Assembly: GCA_045658985.1 (NCBI GenBank)
Contig: JAZOWC010000040.1
Coordinates: 1 to 43,033 of the forward strand
Direction: 5' to 3'
DNA length: 43,033 nucleotides
Source: RGIG3513 sp045658985
GTDB taxonomy: Bacteria; Bacillota; Clostridia; Oscillospirales; Butyricicoccaceae
Both the position numbers and the translations under genes were made by a program. This document shows, one piece after another, positions 26,196-35,350 of the stretch; the first letter of the stretch is position 1; each line of letters begins with the position of its first letter. The notes beneath the pieces were generated by a model that searched no databases, was not told the DNA's origin, and saw only the letters and a list, made by a program, of their open reading frames with translations.

Positions 26196-27215
26196 ATGAA
26201 AAAATACAAAATAGCCGTCGTCGGCGCTACCGGCGTTGTCGGCAGAAGCTTCCTCAAGGTTCTTGAGGAGCGCAAGCTGCCCGCCGAGAGCTACACCCTC
26301 TTTGCATCCCAGCGCAGTGCAGGCAGCACCGTACGTTTTATGGGCGAGGACTATACCGTTCAGCTGCTGACCGAAGAGTCCATCAGTGCAGGTTTTGATA
26401 TCGCACTGTTCTCGGCAGGCGGCGAGACCTCCCGCAAGTTTGCTCCCATCGCTGCCAAGAGCGGCTGTCTGGTCATCGACAACTCCTCCTGCTGGCGTAT
26501 GGATCCCTCGGTGCCTCTGGTAGTACCCGAGGTCAACCCTCAGGACATCCTCAAGCACAACGGCATCATCGCAAACCCCAACTGCTCCACCATTCAGGCA
26601 ATGGTCGCTCTCTCCCCGCTGCAGAAGAAGTACGGTCTCAAACGCGTCATATTCTCCACCTATCAGGCTGTATCGGGCGCAGGCGCAGCAGGCATCGGTG
26701 ATCTGCAGGCAGGCGTTGAAGCATATGCCGCAGGCAAAGATGCTCCCGCTCCCAAGAAGTTTGACTACCCCATCTTCAATAACTGCATCCCCCAGATCGA
26801 CGTGTTTGCCGATGACGACTACACCAAAGAAGAGCTGAAGATGATCAACGAGACCCGCAAGATCCTCTCTCTCCCCGATCTAGCCGTGACCGCTACCTGC
26901 GTGCGCGTTCCCGTGTTTGCAAGCCACAGCGAGAGCATCAATATCACCACCGAGAAGCCCTTTGAGATCGAGGACGTCAAGCAGCTGTTTGCCGAGGCCG
27001 AGGGTGTTGTGCTGGTCGACAACGTACAGAACAAGCAGTATCCTCTGGCTGCAGAGGCCGCCGACAAGGACGAGGTGTTCATCGGCAGAGTTCGCGTTGA
27101 CCGCTCCTTCCCCAACACACTCAATCTGTGGTGCGTAGCCGACAACATCCGCAAAGGTGCCGCAACCAATGCTGTACAGATCGCTCAGAAGTACATTGAG
27201 CTGACAAATAAATAA
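26196..27215 (+). CDS. asd: Aspartate-semialdehyde dehydrogenase
   Basis: Reduces aspartyl phosphate to aspartate semialdehyde with NADPH. The 339-aa protein has the N-terminal VVGATGVVG, catalytic Cys130 in NPNCSTIQ, and ASHSESI with the substrate-binding His region. It also has the late IGRVRVDRSFPNTLNLWCVADN segment in two parts. TTGGAG precedes the ATG at 26196 by 9 nt, and the gene follows lysC by 4 nt. It supplies both hom (same operon) and the diaminopimelate branch in which the dapF portion of the carB fusion would act. Ends before a strong terminator. Confidence 0.96.
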   Translation: MKKYKIAVVGATGVVGRSFLKVLEERKLPAESYTLFASQRSAGSTVRFMGEDYTVQLLTEESISAGFDIALFSAGGETSRKFAPIAAKSGCLVIDNSSCWRMDPSVPLVVPEVNPQDILKHNGIIANPNCSTIQAMVALSPLQKKYGLKRVIFSTYQAVSGAGAAGIGDLQAGVEAYAAGKDAPAPKKFDYPIFNNCIPQIDVFADDDYTKEELKMINETRKILSLPDLAVTATCVRVPVFASHSESINITTEKPFEIEDVKQLFAEAEGVVLVDNVQNKQYPLAAEAADKDEVFIGRVRVDRSFPNTLNLWCVADNIRKGAATNAVQIAQKYIELTNK

Positions 27216-27241
27216 GCTTTATAGACACTGTGAATAAACAA

Positions 27242-27280
27242 AAAAATGGCAATCTGCATGAGGCAGATTGCCATTTTTGT
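27242..27280. terminator. Bidirectional terminator between asd and the helicase gene
   Basis: A 16-bp perfect stem with arms 27242-27257 and 27263-27278 around ATGAG, with A-rich and T-rich outer ends on both strands. It lies between two convergent genes. Confidence 0.9.
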
Positions 27281-27297
27281 TATCTGTGTGTATCAGC

Positions 27298-28866
27298 TCA
27301 TTCAGCGGACTCGTCGGAGGGCTTGTCTGCGTTATCGGCAGGCTTGTCGGCGGCTTTGATCACCTTGCACTCGACCAAAAAGTCGTTGACTGTAGCGCCG
27401 GAGTCTCTCATAGCAGAGAGGATATTGTCGATCTTGGAGGCAGGCAGATTGACTCTGGTCTGCTGAGCTTCGATATTGATCTTGCCGATATCCTCACGTC
27501 TGACCTTGCCGTACTTCTGCAGAGCTTCTATCACGTGGGATGCCTGAACGTCATGCTCCGAGCCAACGTCCACGGTCAGAGTGGCGGACGGAGCCTTGTC
27601 GCGCTTGCGGTCAGAACCTCTGGGAGCGCGCTCGCCGCGCTCTGCACGGTCTCCGCGGTCGCTCTTGCGGCGTACTTCGCCCGAGCGGGCGGGCTTCTTC
27701 TCGGCGGCGGGAGCCTTCTTGTCCTCGGGCAGCTCATCGATGCCCCGGAGCTCAAACTCCTTCATCTGCACGCCTGTGGCCTGCTGAACGTTGGCCATAT
27801 CAAAGAACTCACCGCTGCCTGCAACCAGTGTGTAGGATGCACCCTGCTTGCCCGCTCTGCCCGTTCTGCCGATACGGTGTACGTAGTAGTCAACGTCCTC
27901 GGGGATATCGTAGTTGATGATAATCTCAACATCGCTGGCATCGATACCGCGGGCGGCAACGTCGGTTGCAACCAACAGGTTGACCTTGCCCGACTTGAAT
28001 CCGCTCATAACCTGAGTTCTGGCACCCTGACGCATATCACCGTGGATGGCGCAGGCGTTGAGTCCCTGCTCGATGAGGCGGCGGGTCAGGATGTCTACCA
28101 TGATCTTGGTATTGCAGAATATCAGGCCGCGCTTTGCACCCGACTGCTTGAACAGCAGGCCTGCGCAGGAGGCTTTTTTGTTCTTGGGGACTTCGCAATA
28201 ATACTGCTCAATAAGATCGAATGCGGTCTGTCCGTCATCGCCCTTGATGTGGTGAGGCTCTCTCTGAAATCTCTGGGAGATTCGCAGAATAGGCGCAGGC
28301 ATTGTAGCCGAGAACAGAGCGGTCTGGCGCTCTCTGGGAGCGGCACTGAGGATATATCGGATATCGTCCAAAAATCCCATGTTGAGCATCTCGTCTGCTT
28401 CGTCCAGAACAACGTATCTGATGCTCTTGAGGCTCAGTGTATGGCGATGGAGATGGTCAATAACTCTGCCGGGTGTGCCGACTACTACGGACACACCGTT
28501 TTTGAGAGCACGGATCTGATTGTCGATATTCTGACCGCCGTAAACAGCGACTATACGGACGCCTTCTTTGTATTTGGAGAACTTTCGGAGCTCGTCGCTG
28601 ACCTGCATGGCAAGCTCTCTTGTGGGGCAAAGCACCAGCATCTGGGGATCTTCGCCCGCGTCATCTCTCAGGCGCTCAATGCCGGGGATACCGAAAGCGG
28701 CAGTCTTGCCCGTACCTGTGCTGGACTGGCCTATAACGTCCTCACCGTCGAGAATGTGAGGAATGGCCTCGGCCTGAATATCGGTCATCTCCTGATATCC
28801 GGCATCCTCGACAGCACGCATCAGCTCGGCACTCAGCCCCAGCGATGCAAATGATTTTTCACTCAT
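27298..28866 (-). CDS. DEAD-box RNA helicase with DbpA-type RNA-binding domain
   Basis: A 522-aa ATP-dependent RNA helicase (CshA/DeaD/DbpA type). Motifs in order: Q-motif around SFASLGLS...DIQ, STGTGKT, PTREL, GTPGR, DEAD, SAT, IFCNT, ATDVAARGID and HRIGRTGR. After a long Lys/Arg/Asp/Glu-rich, low-complexity linker (about 385-440), the C terminus shows a short RRM-like DbpA domain. That domain ends in a DUF-like acidic Ala/Asp tail. AGGAG lies 7 nt before the ATG, and a good promoter precedes it. Such enzymes act in ribosome assembly, RNA decay and cold adaptation; which role applies cannot be told. Monocistronic. Confidence 0.92.
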   Translation of the reverse strand: MSEKSFASLGLSAELMRAVEDAGYQEMTDIQAEAIPHILDGEDVIGQSSTGTGKTAAFGIPGIERLRDDAGEDPQMLVLCPTRELAMQVSDELRKFSKYKEGVRIVAVYGGQNIDNQIRALKNGVSVVVGTPGRVIDHLHRHTLSLKSIRYVVLDEADEMLNMGFLDDIRYILSAAPRERQTALFSATMPAPILRISQRFQREPHHIKGDDGQTAFDLIEQYYCEVPKNKKASCAGLLFKQSGAKRGLIFCNTKIMVDILTRRLIEQGLNACAIHGDMRQGARTQVMSGFKSGKVNLLVATDVAARGIDASDVEIIINYDIPEDVDYYVHRIGRTGRAGKQGASYTLVAGSGEFFDMANVQQATGVQMKEFELRGIDELPEDKKAPAAEKKPARSGEVRRKSDRGDRAERGERAPRGSDRKRDKAPSATLTVDVGSEHDVQASHVIEALQKYGKVRREDIGKINIEAQQTRVNLPASKIDNILSAMRDSGATVNDFLVECKVIKAADKPADNADKPSDESAE

Positions 28867-28906
28867 ATCTACACTCCTGTATAAAAAAAGACTCGAATTA
28901 CATTAA

Positions 28907-28935
28907 ATTATATCATATATTTGTCGCAATTACAA
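28907..28935 (-). promoter_or_regulatory. Promoter of the DEAD-box helicase gene
   Basis: On the minus strand, TTGTAA (28930-28935), a 17-nt spacer and a perfect TATAAT (28907-28912), about 40 nt upstream of the ATG. Confidence 0.75.
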
Positions 28936-28986
28936 TAAAAACACTGACAAAAATAGCATCCCGACCAAAAGAAAAGCTGTAAAGCA

Positions 28987-29020
28987 AAACACCTGCACAG
29001 CATACGCCGTGCAGGTGTTT
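28987..29020 (-). terminator. Terminator of the arginine operon
   Basis: A 12-bp perfect stem (28987-28998 with 29009-29020) with a 10-nt loop. On the minus strand it is followed by TGCTTTA after the TTT of the arm. It lies 17 nt beyond the stop of the 62-aa gene. Confidence 0.75.
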
Positions 29021-29036
29021 GATAAGCATTATCAGA

Positions 29037-29225
29037 TTATTTGTCGTCCAGACTGCGTCTGAGGATATCTATAACCTTGTCTCCGTCGGAAACAACTCCG
29101 CCTGCAGCCTTGTAGCCTGCCTCGAAGCAATCACGGGCGAATTGGAAGATAGCTTCCTCAATGCGATCATACTCGCGGGAGTTGATAAACTTGTCAAAAG
29201 CTTCTTCGTAGCTGTTTGTTTTCAT
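29037..29225 (-). CDS. Small conserved-looking protein at the end of the arginine operon, unknown function
   Basis: A 62-aa acidic, helical, soluble protein (MKTNSYEEAFDKFINSREYD...). It starts 27 nt after the carB-dapF fusion, has a near-perfect AGGAGGTC 6 nt before its ATG and ends at the operon terminator. The strong ribosome site and operon position argue that it is translated. No zinc motif, signal peptide or helix-turn-helix is visible. I do not recognise a family. It could be a small regulator or partner of the operon's enzymes, but that is a guess. Confidence 0.7.
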   Translation of the reverse strand: MKTNSYEEAFDKFINSREYDRIEEAIFQFARDCFEAGYKAAGGVVSDGDKVIDILRRSLDDK

Positions 29226-29252
29226 AGTCTGACCTCCTGTCGGGGATATGCA

Positions 29253-32200
29253 TCAATACTCGGCTACGCCGTCATATACCAGCACGGCGTCACCGGTAAG
29301 CAATACCCTCTCGCCGTCATAATTGACCGTTACGTCGCCGCCGCGCAGCTTGACCGTGATATCCTTGTTCTTGTCTAAGTATCCGTTCTCAACCGCCGCT
29401 ACTACAGCAGCGCAGGCGCCCGTTCCGCAGGCGGTGGTCTCGCCGTTGCCCCGCTCCCATACACGCATCTTGACCGTGTTGCGGTTGACAACGCGGATAA
29501 ACTCGGTATTGACGCCCTCGGGGAACATACTCGAGTGCTCAAGCTCTCTGCCTACCCTCTCCACGGGTGCGCTGTCCACTCTGTCGCAGAATATTACGCA
29601 GTGGGGATTACCTACGGATACGCAGGTACCGACATATTCTCCACCGCTTGTGGGGAGTTTAATGCCGATGGCTTTGTCGCTGCTGCAGAGCACGGGCAGG
29701 TCTGCAGCACGCAGGGATACGGTACCCATATCCACCTGAACAGAGGATGTTTTACCGTTTCTGGTATACAAGGTCAGATGCTTTACACCGCTTGCAGTTT
29801 CAATGCTCATCTGCTCTTTTTTGACTATATCTCTGTCATAGAGATACTTGCCCACGCAGCGGATGCTGTTGCCTGCCATTCTGCCCTCGCTGCCGTCGCT
29901 GTTATAGATACGCATCTTGGCATCGGCGATTTCAGAGCCTTCTATGAGCACGATTCCGCAGCCGCCGGCGCCGTAATTGCGGTCGCACAGACTGATGCAG
30001 AGAGACTCGGGACAGGTAATAGCGCCGTCAAAATTCTCAATGAATATATAGTCGTTGCCCGAGCCGTGCATCTTGGCAAACCTGAGCAGGCTGCGGCTCT
30101 GACGCATATTGTTGATATCCACAAGCTCGGTGTTCTGCTCGGTATAGCCGCTGGCGATAATGTCGGCCAACGCGTTGGCGGTATCAAGACTGGTCAGGCA
30201 GGCAATGCCAAGCTGCAGAGCTCTGCGGTGCAGGGCGATATAGTGATCCACAGTAGAGTCATAGGCCGCGCCGGTGTACACTATATAGCTGATAAATCCG
30301 CTCTCAATAAGTCTGAAAGCCTGATCGCTCTCACCGATATGTGCCACACGCTCCACGTCGATACCCAGCTGCTCGATGGCATTGGCTGTGCCCTCGGTGG
30401 CGTACATCTTCATTCCCAGATCGTCGAGCTTCTTGGCAAGCTTGACTATCTCGGGATGGTCGTGCTCGTCAACGCTGATAAACACGCCCGATGCGCCGCC
30501 GCGCTTGGGCGAGCGGAGCTTGATGCCTGCCGCGGTCAGTCCCTTGAACAGAGCCTCGGTCAGGTTCTTGCCAACGCCGAGAACTTCGCCCGTAGACTTC
30601 ATCTCGGGACCAAGATAGGAGTTGACGTCGTTGAGCTTCTCAAAGGAGAATACGGGCACTTTGACCGCATAATAGGGCGGGGTCTTGTACAGACTGCTGC
30701 CGTAGCCAAGGCTCTCAAGCTTCTCCCCTGTCATGACTCTAGCGGCAAGATCGACCATAGGCACGCCCGTGACCTTGCTGATATATGGAATGGTACGGGA
30801 CGCACGGGGATTGACCTCAATAACGTACAGCTCGCCGTGATAGATCAGGTACTGGATGTTGACCAGACCCTTTGTGCCCAGAGCGAGAGCCAGCTCACGA
30901 GAGCAGTCGACGACAGTCTGTGTCATCTTGTCGGTGATGCTGTAGGGCGGATATACGGCGATAGAGTCGCCGCTGTGTACGCCTGCGCGCTCGATATGTT
31001 CCATGATACCGGGGATAAGCACGGTCTCTCCGTCGGAGATAACGTCTACCTCCAGTTCGGTGCCCATCATATATTTGTCCACCAGTACGGGATTCTCGAT
31101 CTTCTGTGCCAGAATACGTTCCATATAGGTGCGCACGTCGGCATCCGAATGTGCGATGGTCATATTCTGACCGCCGATAACGTAGCTGGGGCGAAGCAGA
31201 ACAGGATATTCAAGCGTATTTGCGGCGCTGAGTGCCTGCTCGAGAGTCTTGACGCCCATACCCTTGGGACGGCGGATGCCCACGCTCTCCAGCAGACCGT
31301 CAAACCGCTCTCTGTCCTCGGCAAGGTCAATACCCTCGGCCGAAGTACCGAGAATGGTAATACCCTGCTTGTCGAGGAACTGGGTCAGCTTGATAGCCGT
31401 CTGACCGCCGAATGCCACAACAACTCCCTCGGGCTGCTCTACCCTGATAACGTCCATAACGTCCTCGGGGCACAGCGGCTCAAAATACAGTCTGTCGGCT
31501 GTATCATAGTCGGTAGACACGGTCTCGGGGTTATTATTGATAATGGCTACATCATAGCCGAGCTTCTGCAGAGTCCATACACAGTGTACGGAGGAATAGT
31601 CGAACTCGATACCCTGACCGATACGGATGGGGCCCGAGCCGAGCACGAGGATACGCTTGCGGTCCTGTCTGACCGATGCTTCGGCCTCGCACTTGTCTCC
31701 CCTGCGGGCATAGAAATAGGGGGTCTCCACGTTGAACTCCTCGAGGCAGGTGTCCACCGTCTTGTAGACGCAGGGCACGTGGGTGCATTTGTCACCCGAG
31801 ATGCGCTCCAGAGCGGCATCGGTATAACCCAGCTCCTTACCACGCTCGTAGTTATCGCCAAGGCCGTTTTTGGCGATCTCTGTCTCAAAATCCACCAGAC
31901 CCTTGATCCGCTCGATGAACCAGGGGGTGATCTTGGTGATGTCGTGGATCTGCTCCACGCTCACACCACTCTTGAGCGCCTCATAGACGGTAAACACACG
32001 TCTGTCATCACAGTCGCCCAGGCGCTCTATGACACTTCTGCCGTCTATAGGCTTGGCATCCAGTGTATCGAGTCCGATCTCGGCGCCGCGGACAGCCTTC
32101 ATCAGAGCCATCTCAAATGTAGGCGCAATGCTCATGACCTCGCCGGTAGCCTTCATCTGTGTGCCCAGCTTGCGGCTTGCGCCCACAAACTTGTCAAAGG

Positions 32201-33281
32201 GCCATTTGGGGAACTTGCAGACTATATAATTGACCTGAGGCTCAAAGCCTGCACAGCTTTTGCCGGTTTTGTCATTCTTGATCTCGGCGAGAGTGTAGCC
32301 GAGGGCCAGCTTGGTGGTGACCTTGGCTATAGGATAGCCGGTAGCCTTGCTTGCCAGCGCCGAAGAACGGGACACGCGGGGATTGACCTCGATTACCGCA
32401 TACTGGGAGGAGTGGGGATCGAGGGCAAACTGACAGTTGCAGCCGCCGATGATGCCGAGGGCCGACACGATCTTGAGGGATGCCTGTCTGAGCATCTCAT
32501 AATCCTGCTCGGACAGAGTCAGCGCAGGCGCTACCACTATGCTGTCGCCGGTATGAACGCCCACGGGGTCAAAGTTCTCCATACTGCACACGGCAACGGC
32601 ATCACCGGTGGCGTCGCGCATGGTCTCGAACTCGATTTCTTTCCAGCCGTAGATATATTTTTCGATAAGCACCTGGCTGATGGGTGACATATCGATGCCT
32701 GTAGCGGCAATTATCTCAAGCTCGGAGGACGTATATGCCACACCGCCGCCGCTGCCGCCCAGAGTGAATGCGGGACGAACTATTACGGGGTAGCCGATTC
32801 TGTCGGCAATGGCGAGGCAATCCTCCACCGTGTTGGCAACGTCGGAGGGAATGCAGGGCTGACCGATGGATTCCATGGTCTCCTTGAACAGCTTGCGATC
32901 CTCCGCAAGATCTATGGCTTCGGCATTGGTGCCCAGCAGCTTGACACCCATTTTGTCAAGGAAGCCTTCTTTTGACAGCTGCATAGCCATCGTAAGTCCC
33001 GTCTGACCGCCGAGAGACCCGAGGATTCCGTCGGGTCTCTCTTTTTCGATAATTCTCTTGATGCTTGTAAGCGTAAGAGGCTCCAGATAAATCTCCGAAG
33101 CCAGAGCTTTGTCGGTCATGATGGTGGCAGGGTTGGAGTTGACCAGCACAACGTCAATGCCTGCATCCTTGAGGACGCGGCATGCCTGTGCGCCTGCATA
33201 GTCAAACTCCGCAGCCTGACCTATTACGATGGGCCCCGAGCCGATAACAAGAACTTTTTTAATTTCTGTACTCAGGGGCAT
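29253..33281 (-). CDS. carB: Carbamoyl-phosphate synthase large subunit fused to a diaminopimelate epimerase-like domain
   Basis: A single uninterrupted 1342-aa frame. Residues 1-1066 are a complete CarB. The first half has GSGPIVIGQAAEFDY, GGSGGGVAY and NPRVSRSSALASKATGYPIA. The second half has GSGPIRIGQGIEFDY, NNNPETVSTDYDTADRLYFEP and VIEVNPRASRTIP. The C-terminal MGS-type allosteric domain ends at VDINNM. A short linker (RQSRSLL) leads into residues 1067-1342, a full-length DapF: RFAKMHGSGNDYIF, DRNYGAGGCGIVLIE, NSDGSEGRMAGNSIRC, SVGNPHCVIF, TTACGTGACAA. The position of the first catalytic Cys (MCGNG in the family) is Ala1136 here; the second, Cys1285, is kept. An internal ATG (30107) just before the linker has no clear ribosome site. 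AAGGTGA precedes the main ATG by 4 nt. carA is not in the window. Confidence 0.93.
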   Translation of the reverse strand: MPLSTEIKKVLVIGSGPIVIGQAAEFDYAGAQACRVLKDAGIDVVLVNSNPATIMTDKALASEIYLEPLTLTSIKRIIEKERPDGILGSLGGQTGLTMAMQLSKEGFLDKMGVKLLGTNAEAIDLAEDRKLFKETMESIGQPCIPSDVANTVEDCLAIADRIGYPVIVRPAFTLGGSGGGVAYTSSELEIIAATGIDMSPISQVLIEKYIYGWKEIEFETMRDATGDAVAVCSMENFDPVGVHTGDSIVVAPALTLSEQDYEMLRQASLKIVSALGIIGGCNCQFALDPHSSQYAVIEVNPRVSRSSALASKATGYPIAKVTTKLALGYTLAEIKNDKTGKSCAGFEPQVNYIVCKFPKWPFDKFVGASRKLGTQMKATGEVMSIAPTFEMALMKAVRGAEIGLDTLDAKPIDGRSVIERLGDCDDRRVFTVYEALKSGVSVEQIHDITKITPWFIERIKGLVDFETEIAKNGLGDNYERGKELGYTDAALERISGDKCTHVPCVYKTVDTCLEEFNVETPYFYARRGDKCEAEASVRQDRKRILVLGSGPIRIGQGIEFDYSSVHCVWTLQKLGYDVAIINNNPETVSTDYDTADRLYFEPLCPEDVMDVIRVEQPEGVVVAFGGQTAIKLTQFLDKQGITILGTSAEGIDLAEDRERFDGLLESVGIRRPKGMGVKTLEQALSAANTLEYPVLLRPSYVIGGQNMTIAHSDADVRTYMERILAQKIENPVLVDKYMMGTELEVDVISDGETVLIPGIMEHIERAGVHSGDSIAVYPPYSITDKMTQTVVDCSRELALALGTKGLVNIQYLIYHGELYVIEVNPRASRTIPYISKVTGVPMVDLAARVMTGEKLESLGYGSSLYKTPPYYAVKVPVFSFEKLNDVNSYLGPEMKSTGEVLGVGKNLTEALFKGLTAAGIKLRSPKRGGASGVFISVDEHDHPEIVKLAKKLDDLGMKMYATEGTANAIEQLGIDVERVAHIGESDQAFRLIESGFISYIVYTGAAYDSTVDHYIALHRRALQLGIACLTSLDTANALADIIASGYTEQNTELVDINNMRQSRSLLRFAKMHGSGNDYIFIENFDGAITCPESLCISLCDRNYGAGGCGIVLIEGSEIADAKMRIYNSDGSEGRMAGNSIRCVGKYLYDRDIVKKEQMSIETASGVKHLTLYTRNGKTSSVQVDMGTVSLRAADLPVLCSSDKAIGIKLPTSGGEYVGTCVSVGNPHCVIFCDRVDSAPVERVGRELEHSSMFPEGVNTEFIRVVNRNTVKMRVWERGNGETTACGTGACAAVVAAVENGYLDKNKDITVKLRGGDVTVNYDGERVLLTGDAVLVYDGVAEY

Positions 33282-33290
33282 AAAATCACC

Positions 33291-34193
33291 TTAACCCATG
33301 CACTTGACAAGGACTGCCTTCTGTGCGTGCAGACGGTTTTCAGCCTCGTCAAAGATCTCGTTTGCGTGTGCTTCAAGAACTTCTTCTGTGATCTCCTCAC
33401 CTCTGTGAGCGGGCAGGCAATGGAGCACCATAGCGTCGCTCTTGGCAACCTTCATCAGATCAGCATTGATCTGATAGCCCGCAAAGACCTTCTTGCGCTC
33501 CTCGGCCTCACCTTCCTGACCCATGGATGCCCATACGTCGGTGTAGAGGACGTCAGCATCCTTTGCTGCCTCAAAGATGTCGGAGGTGCAGACAAAGTCG
33601 CCGTTTTCGGCGGCCCACTTCATGATCTCGGGGTCGGGCTTGTAGCTGTCGGGGCAGCCGATGGCTACGGACATACCCATCTTGATGCCGCCGACGATGA
33701 GGGAGTTTGCCATATTGTTGCCGTCGCCGATGTAGCACAGCTTCTTGCCCTTGATCATGCCCTTGTGCTCACGGATGGTCATAAGATCAGCCAGCACCTG
33801 GCAGGGATGTGTAAAGTCGGTCAGGCCGTTGATTATGGGGATGGAGCCGTACTCAGCCAGCATCTCGACTTCCTTCTGCTCAAAGGTACGGATCATAATG
33901 CCGTCAAGATATCTGCTCAGCACGCGTGCGGTGTCCTGAACAGGCTCGCCGCGGCCGATCTGCAGGTCTCTGGAGGACAAAAACAGAGCATGTCCGCCCA
34001 AATCGCTCATACCGACCTCAAAGGACACTCTGGTTCTTGTGGAGGATTTCTGGAATATCATACCGAGGGTCTTGCCCTTGAGAATGTGATGCTCGATGCC
34101 GTTTTTCTTCTCGTACTTGAGCTGATCGGCCAGATTGAGCACGTCAGCTATCTCTGCGGGAGACCAGTCCAGCAGCTTAAGTAAATGTTTCAT
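33291..34193 (-). CDS. argF: Ornithine carbamoyltransferase
   Basis: Joins carbamoyl phosphate and ornithine into citrulline. The 300-aa protein has the carbamoyl-phosphate loop SSTRTRVSFE (50-59), FTHPCQVLAD near 127 and the ornithine-binding HCLPAHRGEEI near 258. These are the full OTCase set that separates it from aspartate carbamoyltransferase. Its start overlaps the argD stop by 4 nt (ATGA). It lies directly upstream of carB, which makes its substrate, so substrate supply and use are co-transcribed. Confidence 0.96.
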   Translation of the reverse strand: MKHLLKLLDWSPAEIADVLNLADQLKYEKKNGIEHHILKGKTLGMIFQKSSTRTRVSFEVGMSDLGGHALFLSSRDLQIGRGEPVQDTARVLSRYLDGIMIRTFEQKEVEMLAEYGSIPIINGLTDFTHPCQVLADLMTIREHKGMIKGKKLCYIGDGNNMANSLIVGGIKMGMSVAIGCPDSYKPDPEIMKWAAENGDFVCTSDIFEAAKDADVLYTDVWASMGQEGEAEERKKVFAGYQINADLMKVAKSDAMVLHCLPAHRGEEITEEVLEAHANEIFDEAENRLHAQKAVLVKCMG

Positions 34194-35350
34194 TTGATTG
34201 CCTCCTTGATGATTTCGACAGCCTTCTTAAGCTGATCCATGGGGATGTTGAGAGGGGGAAGCAGACGAACCTTGGTCTTGGCGGTCAGTACCAGCACGCC
34301 CTTTTCGCGGCAGGCTGCAACAACCTCTGCGGCAGGCTTGACTGTGTCAATACCCAGCATCAGGCCCATACCTGTTACGCTGTTGACGCCCTCTGCGCCG
34401 GTCAGCTCGTCTATAATATACTTGCTGCGCTCTCTGACGCCTGCAAGCAGCTCATCGTCAATACGCTCGACAACGTTGCATGCACCTGCAGCGCAGGCAG
34501 GGTTACCGCCGAAAGTCGAGCCGTGGGTGCCCGATACCAGCGCGGTCTCGGTCTTCTCATTGAACAGAGTAGCACCGATAGGCAGGCCGCCGCCCAGACC
34601 CTTTGCTGTGGAGATAATGTCGGGCTCGAGGCCGACGTTCATATATGCGTACATAGCGCCGGTACGGCCGTTGCCGGTCTGAACCTCGTCAACCAGCAGA
34701 AGCAGGTCTTTTGCCTTGACTACCTCGCGGACTTCGCTCAGGAACTCCTCGCTGAGGGTGTTGACGCCGCCCTCGCCCTGCACGACCTCGATCATAACTG
34801 CACAGCAGTTGTTCTCCTCGGCAAGCTTTTTGACAGAGCCGGGCTCATTAGGATCGGCATAAACAAATCCATCGACAAAAGGCATAAAGTCGGTATGCAG
34901 CTTGTCCTGACCGGTTGCGGACAGAGTTGCAATGGTTCTGCCGTGGAAGCTGTTTTTGAGGGTGATGGTGGTGTATCTGCCGTCACCGTACTTCTCGTGA
35001 GACCAGCGGCGTGCGGCTTTGATCATGCACTCGTTTGCCTCAGCACCCGAGTTGCCGAAAAAGACCTTCTTCATCCCGGTCTTGTCGCACAGCAGCTTTG
35101 CCAGTTTGGCGCAGGGTGCGGTGTAGTAGAGGTTGGAGGTGTGCTGAACAGCCATCAGCTGATCGGCAACCGCCTTGGCCCAGCTCTCGTCGGCCGCACC
35201 GAAGATATTAACAGCGATGCCGCTGCCCATATCTATGTATTCTTTGCCCTCGTCATCGTACAGAAGCGAGCCTTTGCCCGATACGATAGCCAGAGGGAAA
35301 CGGCCGTATGTGGCCATTACGTATTGATTGTCAAGTTCTTTTATATTCAT
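34190..35350 (-). CDS. argD: Acetylornithine aminotransferase
   Basis: A class III PLP aminotransferase that converts N-acetylglutamate semialdehyde to N-acetylornithine. The 386-aa protein shows FGNSGAEANE, KNSFHGRTIATLSATGQ, LLVDEVQTGNGRTG and the PLP Lys in STAKGLGGGLPIGA near residue 245, then THGSTFGGNPA. Overlaps argB and argF by 4 nt each. Ornithine or GABA aminotransferases share the fold; the operon context makes ArgD clear. Confidence 0.95.
   Translation of the reverse strand: MNIKELDNQYVMATYGRFPLAIVSGKGSLLYDDEGKEYIDMGSGIAVNIFGAADESWAKAVADQLMAVQHTSNLYYTAPCAKLAKLLCDKTGMKKVFFGNSGAEANECMIKAARRWSHEKYGDGRYTTITLKNSFHGRTIATLSATGQDKLHTDFMPFVDGFVYADPNEPGSVKKLAEENNCCAVMIEVVQGEGGVNTLSEEFLSEVREVVKAKDLLLLVDEVQTGNGRTGAMYAYMNVGLEPDIISTAKGLGGGLPIGATLFNEKTETALVSGTHGSTFGGNPACAAGACNVVERIDDELLAGVRERSKYIIDELTGAEGVNSVTGMGLMLGIDTVKPAAEVVAACREKGVLVLTAKTKVRLLPPLNIPMDQLKKAVEIIKEAIK

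Noticed and set aside
23942..26275. Long minus-strand frame opposite hom-lysC
   Set aside because: Antisense shadow; both hom and lysC are complete and motif-rich on the plus strand.
29535..32687. Very long open frame (over 1000 codons) on the plus strand opposite carB
   Set aside because: It is the antisense shadow of a highly conserved GC-rich gene; the composition is Cys/His/Val/Ala-rich without motifs, and no ribosome site precedes it.
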